8,900 nt of DNA from Beijerinckiaceae bacterium (GTDB lineage: Bacteria > Pseudomonadota > Alphaproteobacteria > Rhizobiales > Beijerinckiaceae): assembly GCA_947380915.1 (NCBI GenBank), contig CANCSY010000122.1, positions 1-8,900 on the forward strand, in the 5' to 3' direction. The translations under genes were made by a program, and so were the position numbers. The notes under the pieces are model-generated. The model made no database searches and was not told where the DNA came from. It worked only from the letters and a program-made list of their open reading frames with translations. Positions 4,700 through 8,900 of this stretch are shown piece by piece (position 1 is the first letter of the stretch; each line of letters begins with the position of its first letter).

Positions 4700-7651
4700 A
4701 TGAATGTCGTCATCGTCGAATCTCCTGCCAAGGCCAAGACGATCAACAAGTATCTGGGCAAGGACTACGAGGTCTTCGCCTCGTTTGGCCATGTCCGCGA
4801 TCTTGAAGCCGTAGACGGCGCCGTCGATCCCGAGAACGACTTCGAGATGAAGTGGGAAGTCCCGCCGAAAGCCGCCAAGCGCATGAGCGACATCGCAGCG
4901 GCCGTGAAGGGCGCCAGCAAAGTCATTCTCGCGACCGATCCGGATCGCGAGGGCGAGGCCATCTCCTGGCATGTGCTGGAAATCCTGCAAAAGAAGAAGG
5001 TGCTCAAGGACAAGAAAATTGAGCGCGTGGTCTTCAACGCCATCACCAAGAGCGCCATTCTGGAGGCGATGCAGAACCCGCGCGAGATCGACGGCGCCCT
5101 GGTGGACGCCTATCTCGCCCGCCGCGCTCTGGATCATCTGGTGGGGTTCAATCTCTCCCCGGTCCTGTGGCGCAAGCTGCCAGGCGCCAAATCGGCGGGC
5201 CGCGTGCAATCGGTGTCCCTGCGGCTGGTCTGCGACCGGGAGATGGAGATCGAGAAGTTCGTCAAGCGCGAGTATTGGTCCCTCGCGGCCCACCTGTTCA
5301 CCAAGGCGAAGGCGCCCTTCATCGCCCGCCTCGTGGGCGCAGATGGCAAGAAGATCACCCGGCTCGACATCGGCGCCGAGCCCGAGGCCCGCGCCTTCGA
5401 GGCAGGCCTCAATAATGCGAAGTTCACCATCGCTTCGGTCGAGGCCAAGCCCGCCAAGCGCAATCCCTCTCCGCCCTTCACCACCTCGACCCTGCAACAG
5501 GAAGCCTCCCGCAAGCTGGGCCTGGCCCCCGCCCGCACCATGCAGCTCGCCCAGCGCCTCTATGAAGGCGTCGACATCGGCGGCGAGACCGTGGGTCTCA
5601 TCACCTATATGCGAACCGACGGCATCGACATGGCGCCGGAGGCGATCGCTGGCGCCCGCGAGGTCATCGCCAAACAATATGGCGACGACTATGTGCCCAA
5701 AGCGCCCCGCGTCTATTCATCCAAGCAGAAGAATGCGCAGGAGGCCCATGAAGCCGTTCGCCCCACCGACGCCGCTCGGCTGCCCAAGCAGATGGCGAAA
5801 TATCTGGAGGCGGAACAGCTCGCCCTCTACGATCTGATCTGGACCCGCACGGTCGCCAGCCAGATGCAATCGGCGGAACTGGAGCGCACCACGGTCGAAA
5901 TCACAGCCGATGTCCCCGCCCCCTCCGTCATCCGCAAACTCGACCTGCGCGCCACCGGCCAGGTCATCCGCTTCGATGGCTTCCTGAAACTCTATCAGGA
6001 AGGCAAGGACGACGAGGACGACGAGGAAAGCGGCCGCCTGCCGCCCATGGCCACTGGCGACGTCCTCGCGAAGGATCGCATCGAGACCGTGCAGCATTTC
6101 ACCGAGCCGCCGCCGCGCTTCACCGAGGCGACTCTGGTCAAGCGCATGGAAGAACTAGGCATCGGGCGGCCCTCCACCTATGCCTCGACGCTGGCGGTGC
6201 TGCGTGAGCGCAACTATGTGCGCATCGAGAAGAAGCGCCTTGTGCCCGAGGACACCGGCCGCCTGCTGACGGCGTTTCTGGAGAGCTTCTTCACCCGCTA
6301 TGTGGAGTATAATTTCACCGCGGATCTCGAAGAGAAGCTGGACGAAGTCTCCAATCACGACAAGGATTACAAAGAGGTTCTGCGCGAATTCTGGACCGAC
6401 TTCAACATCGCCATCGGCGCCACCAAGGATCTGCGCACGACGCAGGTTCTCGACAATCTCAACGAGATGCTGGGCTCCCATATCTTCCCCGCCAAGGAAG
6501 ATGGCTCGGACCCGCGTGGCTGCCCCTCTTGCGCCGCAGGACAACTCTCGCTGAAGCTTGGAAAATTCGGCGCCTTCATCGGCTGCTCGAACTATCCCGA
6601 ATGCAAGTTCACCCGCACCCTGGCGCAGGCCGCGGCGGGCGAGACCCCTGCTGGAGATAGCGACAGGCCGGGCGTGCGCGTGCTAGGCTTTGATCCGGAG
6701 ACGGGCGAAGAGATCACCTCCCGCGATGGTCGCTTTGGACCCTATCTGCAACTGGGCGAAGCCGAGAAGCCCAAGCGTTCCTCCCTCCCCAAGGGGCTCA
6801 ACGCTTCCGAGATCACCCTTGAACAAGCCGTGGCCCTGCTCTCCCTGCCGCGTGAAGTGGCCAGGCATCCCGAGAGCAAGGAGCCCATCGTGGCGGGCAT
6901 CGGGCGTTTTGGGCCCTATGTGCAGCATGGGAAGATGTACGCCAGCCTGACGCGTGACGATGACATTCTCTCCATCGGCGCCAATCGGGCCATCGACCTG
7001 ATCATCACCAAGGAACAGGGCGGCGGCGGTCGCTTCGGCTCCACCGAACCGGGACGCCCGCTGGGCGAGCATCCCGATGGCGGCCCGGTGAGCGTGAAGT
7101 CCGGCAAGTTCGGCTCCTATGTGAACTGGGGCAAGATCAACGCCACCATCCCCAAGGGCACCAACGCCGAGGCAGTGACCATGCCCGACGCCATCGCGCT
7201 TCTGGCGGCGCGGGCGGCGGCGGCGCCTGCGGGCGGGCGCGTGCTGGGCGAACATACGGCGGGCGGGCCGATCACCCTGCGCGACGGGCGCTACGGCGCC
7301 TATGTGAGCCACGGCAAGGTCAACGCCACCATCCCCAAGGGGACCGCGCTCGACACCGTCACCCTCGAGGACGCGATTCGCTGGATCGACGACAAGGGCG
7401 GCCCGGACAAGAAACTGACCCGCAAGGCGCCCAAGAAGGGCGCGGCGAAGACATCGGCGGCTGCGAAAAAGTCCGCCGCCAAGAAGCCTGCGGTCAAGGT
7501 GGATGACGACGACGAACCGCCGTTCGACATCGACGAGACGCCCAAGGCCAAAGTCGCCGCCCGCAAGGCGCCCGCCAAGGCTGCGGCGAAGAAGAGCGCG
7601 GCCAAAAAGAAGGCCCCCGCCAAGAAGAAAGCGGCTGCGAAGACGAAGTGA
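4700..7651 (+). CDS. topA: TopA, DNA topoisomerase I (type IA)
   Basis: TopA relaxes negative supercoils by a transient 5'-phosphotyrosine bond. The 983-residue protein begins with a TOPRIM domain (VIVESPAKAKTINKYLG near the N-terminus; acidic triad D80, D82, E84 in TDPDREGE). The type IA core follows, with SAGRVQSVSLRL (about 171-182) and the catalytic tyrosine Y303 in ITYMRTDGID. One four-cysteine zinc ribbon is visible (C608, C611, C629, C635). Then come four related Topo-C-terminal repeats (starting near 659, 721, 785 and 846) with the GRFGPY/GKFGSY/GRYGAY core. The last 80 residues (904-983) are Lys/Ala-rich with an internal acidic patch (VDDDDE), making the protein longer than the 865 residues of E. 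coli TopA, which has more zinc ribbons. ATG at 4700 is preceded by AAAGG nine bases upstream. It diverges from clc and is followed by rnr after 86 nt, likely in one transcript. Confidence 0.98.
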   Translation: MNVVIVESPAKAKTINKYLGKDYEVFASFGHVRDLEAVDGAVDPENDFEMKWEVPPKAAKRMSDIAAAVKGASKVILATDPDREGEAISWHVLEILQKKKVLKDKKIERVVFNAITKSAILEAMQNPREIDGALVDAYLARRALDHLVGFNLSPVLWRKLPGAKSAGRVQSVSLRLVCDREMEIEKFVKREYWSLAAHLFTKAKAPFIARLVGADGKKITRLDIGAEPEARAFEAGLNNAKFTIASVEAKPAKRNPSPPFTTSTLQQEASRKLGLAPARTMQLAQRLYEGVDIGGETVGLITYMRTDGIDMAPEAIAGAREVIAKQYGDDYVPKAPRVYSSKQKNAQEAHEAVRPTDAARLPKQMAKYLEAEQLALYDLIWTRTVASQMQSAELERTTVEITADVPAPSVIRKLDLRATGQVIRFDGFLKLYQEGKDDEDDEESGRLPPMATGDVLAKDRIETVQHFTEPPPRFTEATLVKRMEELGIGRPSTYASTLAVLRERNYVRIEKKRLVPEDTGRLLTAFLESFFTRYVEYNFTADLEEKLDEVSNHDKDYKEVLREFWTDFNIAIGATKDLRTTQVLDNLNEMLGSHIFPAKEDGSDPRGCPSCAAGQLSLKLGKFGAFIGCSNYPECKFTRTLAQAAAGETPAGDSDRPGVRVLGFDPETGEEITSRDGRFGPYLQLGEAEKPKRSSLPKGLNASEITLEQAVALLSLPREVARHPESKEPIVAGIGRFGPYVQHGKMYASLTRDDDILSIGANRAIDLIITKEQGGGGRFGSTEPGRPLGEHPDGGPVSVKSGKFGSYVNWGKINATIPKGTNAEAVTMPDAIALLAARAAAAPAGGRVLGEHTAGGPITLRDGRYGAYVSHGKVNATIPKGTALDTVTLEDAIRWIDDKGGPDKKLTRKAPKKGAAKTSAAAKKSAAKKPAVKVDDDDEPPFDIDETPKAKVAARKAPAKAAAKKSAAKKKAPAKKKAAAKTK
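7052..7400 (+). repeat. Two adjacent coding repeats in the TopA C-terminal region (183-nt period)
   Basis: TopA repeats three and four (starting GRPLGEH at residue 785 and GRVLGEH at residue 846) are offset by exactly 61 codons. Within them 22 nt are identical (7137-7158 and 7320-7341, both encoding NATIPKG). The shared DNA suggests fairly recent duplication or gene conversion, or simply strong codon bias on a conserved motif. Confidence 0.7.
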
Positions 7652-7700
7652 CGGCGCCGCGTTCTGGAAAATCCGGGACTCCGTGACCACATGGTGTAAC

Positions 7701-7725
7701 GTCGAGGGCGAATCTCCCCCTCGGC
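7701..7725 (+). promoter_or_regulatory. Hairpin in the topA-rnr intercistronic gap
   Basis: GTCGAGGG (7701-7708) pairs with CCCTCGGC (7718-7725) with one G-U pair and a 9-nt loop. It ends immediately before the CGCGGAA stretch that looks like the rnr ribosome-binding site, and 12 nt before the TTG start. No T-run follows, so it is unlikely to be a terminator; an RNA-processing or translation-control element is possible. Confidence 0.4.
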
Positions 7726-7737
7726 GCGGAAACCCGA

Positions 7738-8900
7738 TTGTCCAGAAAAGCCCTCCCCCCCAAAGCAAAGCCCGGCCCGGCGCCCAGGGCCCTCCCCACC
7801 CGTGAGGAGGTCCTCGCCTTCATCGCCCGCGAACGCGCCGCCGCGAAAGCGACCGCCGGCGCCATTCCCGCCAAGATCGGCAAACGCGAAATCGCGCGCG
7901 CCTTCGGCATCACGGGCTCGGACCGCATCGGCCTCAAGCAGATCCTCAAGGAGCTGGAATCCGAAGGCGAAATCGAGCGCCGGGGCCGCACCCTGCATAA
8001 GGCGGGCGCCCTCCCCGATGTGGTGCTCGCGGATGTCTCGACCCGCGACCGGGACGGCGACCTCATCGCCGAGCCCGTGGAATGGGACGTCGCGGAATAT
8101 GGCCCCGCCCCGCGCATTCTCGTGCGCGTCTCCCGCAAGCCCCGCCCCGGCGAGCCGGTGCCCGGCCTGAATGATCGCGCGCTTCTGCGCGTCGAGCCCG
8201 TGCGCAATCCCGAGCGCGGCGAGCCCCCCTATACGGGCCGTGTCATCAAGCTCGTCTCCAAGGCGCGGACGCAGGTGCTGGGCGTGTTCCGCGCCCTGCC
8301 CGATGGCGGCGGGCGGCTGATCCCCATCACCAAGAAGGGCCAGCCCAGCGAACTCGACATTCCCAAGGGTTTTGAAGGCGACGCCATCGATGGCGATCTG
8401 GTCTCGGTCGATCTGCAAAGGGACAAGCGCTTCGGCCTGCCCCAGGCCAAGGTGCGCGAGAAGCTGGGCTCGGTGAAGAGCGAGAAGGCGATCAGCCTCA
8501 TCGCCATCCACACCCACAACATCCCCAACGAATTCCGCACTGACACCATCGCGGAATCCGAAAGCGCACGCGAGGCCACCATGGACCTGCGCGAGGACTG
8601 GCGCGACCTGCCCCTCGTCACCATCGACCCCGCCGACGCCAAGGATCACGATGACGCGATCCATGCGGAGCCCGATACGGACCCGGACAACGAGGGCGGC
8701 TTCGTGCTCACCGTCGCCATCGCCGATGTCGCCGCCTATGTGCGGCCCCATCGCCCGCTGGACCGGGAGGCGCTGGATCGCGGCAACTCGGTCTATTTCC
8801 CGGACCGGGTCGTGCCCATGCTGCCCGAGCGCATTTCGAACGATCTGTGCTCCCTGAAACCGCTCGTGGACCGGCCCGCGCTCGCGGTGCGCATGATCAT
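7738..8900 (+). CDS. rnr: RNase R, 3'-5' exoribonuclease (partial, C-terminus off the window)
   Basis: RNase R degrades structured RNA processively from the 3' end. The 387 visible codons hold an N-terminal winged-helix domain (about 45-95, with KREIARAFGITGSDRIGLKQ), cold-shock-type RNA-binding segments (roughly 95-280) and the start of the catalytic RNB domain. The magnesium-binding aspartates are intact in DPADAKDHDDA: D297, D303, D305 and D306 match the spacing of D201, D207, D209 and D210 in E. coli RNase II. The rest of RNB and the S1 domain lie to the right. There is no in-frame ATG or GTG between the stop at 7684-7686 and the conserved LPTREEVLAFI stretch, so TTG at 7738, preceded by GCGGAA, is the best start, giving a short basic N-terminus (MSRKALPPKAK). 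It is probably co-transcribed with topA, a pairing common in alphaproteobacteria. The frame is uninterrupted to the window edge. Confidence 0.96.
   Translation, partial: MSRKALPPKAKPGPAPRALPTREEVLAFIARERAAAKATAGAIPAKIGKREIARAFGITGSDRIGLKQILKELESEGEIERRGRTLHKAGALPDVVLADVSTRDRDGDLIAEPVEWDVAEYGPAPRILVRVSRKPRPGEPVPGLNDRALLRVEPVRNPERGEPPYTGRVIKLVSKARTQVLGVFRALPDGGGRLIPITKKGQPSELDIPKGFEGDAIDGDLVSVDLQRDKRFGLPQAKVREKLGSVKSEKAISLIAIHTHNIPNEFRTDTIAESESAREATMDLREDWRDLPLVTIDPADAKDHDDAIHAEPDTDPDNEGGFVLTVAIADVAAYVRPHRPLDREALDRGNSVYFPDRVVPMLPERISNDLCSLKPLVDRPALAVRMI

Noticed and set aside
4616..5677. 353-codon minus-strand frame opposite the start of topA
   Set aside because: It is antisense to the most conserved part of topA and covers its promoter leader; a GC shadow.
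6683..7768. 361-codon minus-strand frame opposite the topA 3' end
   Set aside because: Antisense shadow of the TopA repeats and Lys/Ala tail; the apparent Arg/Leu/Gly richness is the complement of Lys/Ala codons.
7300..8751. 483-codon minus-strand frame opposite topA/rnr
   Set aside because: It lies opposite the continuous RNase R frame carrying intact catalytic aspartates; no motif of its own.

Overview
The window looks like ordinary chromosomal core sequence of a GC-rich alphaproteobacterium. The protein style and the gene neighbourhood (pyrB, a pyrC-like gene, plsY, topA, rnr) fit Hyphomicrobiales (Rhizobiales); genus cannot be told from sequence alone. There are no mobile elements, CRISPR arrays, tRNAs or rRNAs. 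Coding density is high, and the long open frames opposite the real genes are GC-driven shadows.

Left half, minus strand, read from right to left: a ClC-type chloride channel/antiporter with two C-terminal CBS domains (2537-4324); pyrB, aspartate carbamoyltransferase (1517-2467); a pyrC-like gene (216-1505) whose product has lost most metal ligands of dihydroorotase and is therefore best read as PyrC', the non-catalytic partner of PyrB; and the first 55 codons of plsY, glycerol-3-phosphate acyltransferase (1-167, running off the left edge). Spacing is tight (69, 11 and 48 nt), so these genes could be one transcript joining anion transport, the committed step of pyrimidine synthesis and the first acyl transfer of phospholipid synthesis.

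Middle, 4325-4699: a 375-bp divergent control region. It holds a TTGACA element facing each way, a 14-bp palindrome in the presumed clc leader, an 11-bp perfect inverted repeat (4505-4531) with a second GC-rich hairpin beside it, and a nested stem-loop in the presumed topA leader. This is the least explained part of the window.

Right half, plus strand: topA, DNA topoisomerase I (4700-7651), complete, with one C4 zinc ribbon, four C-terminal repeats and an 80-residue Lys/Ala-rich tail; then, 86 nt downstream, rnr, RNase R (7738 to the window end), which begins with TTG and is cut inside its catalytic RNB domain.

From memory, many Rhizobiales carry pyrB-pyrC-plsY-dprA-topA-rnr in one direction. 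Here the pyrB-pyrC'-plsY block faces away from topA-rnr with clc between them, as if the block had been inverted. I see no wholly new system. The main points of interest are the dead dihydroorotase, the atypical ClC filter motif and the structured divergent intergenic region.
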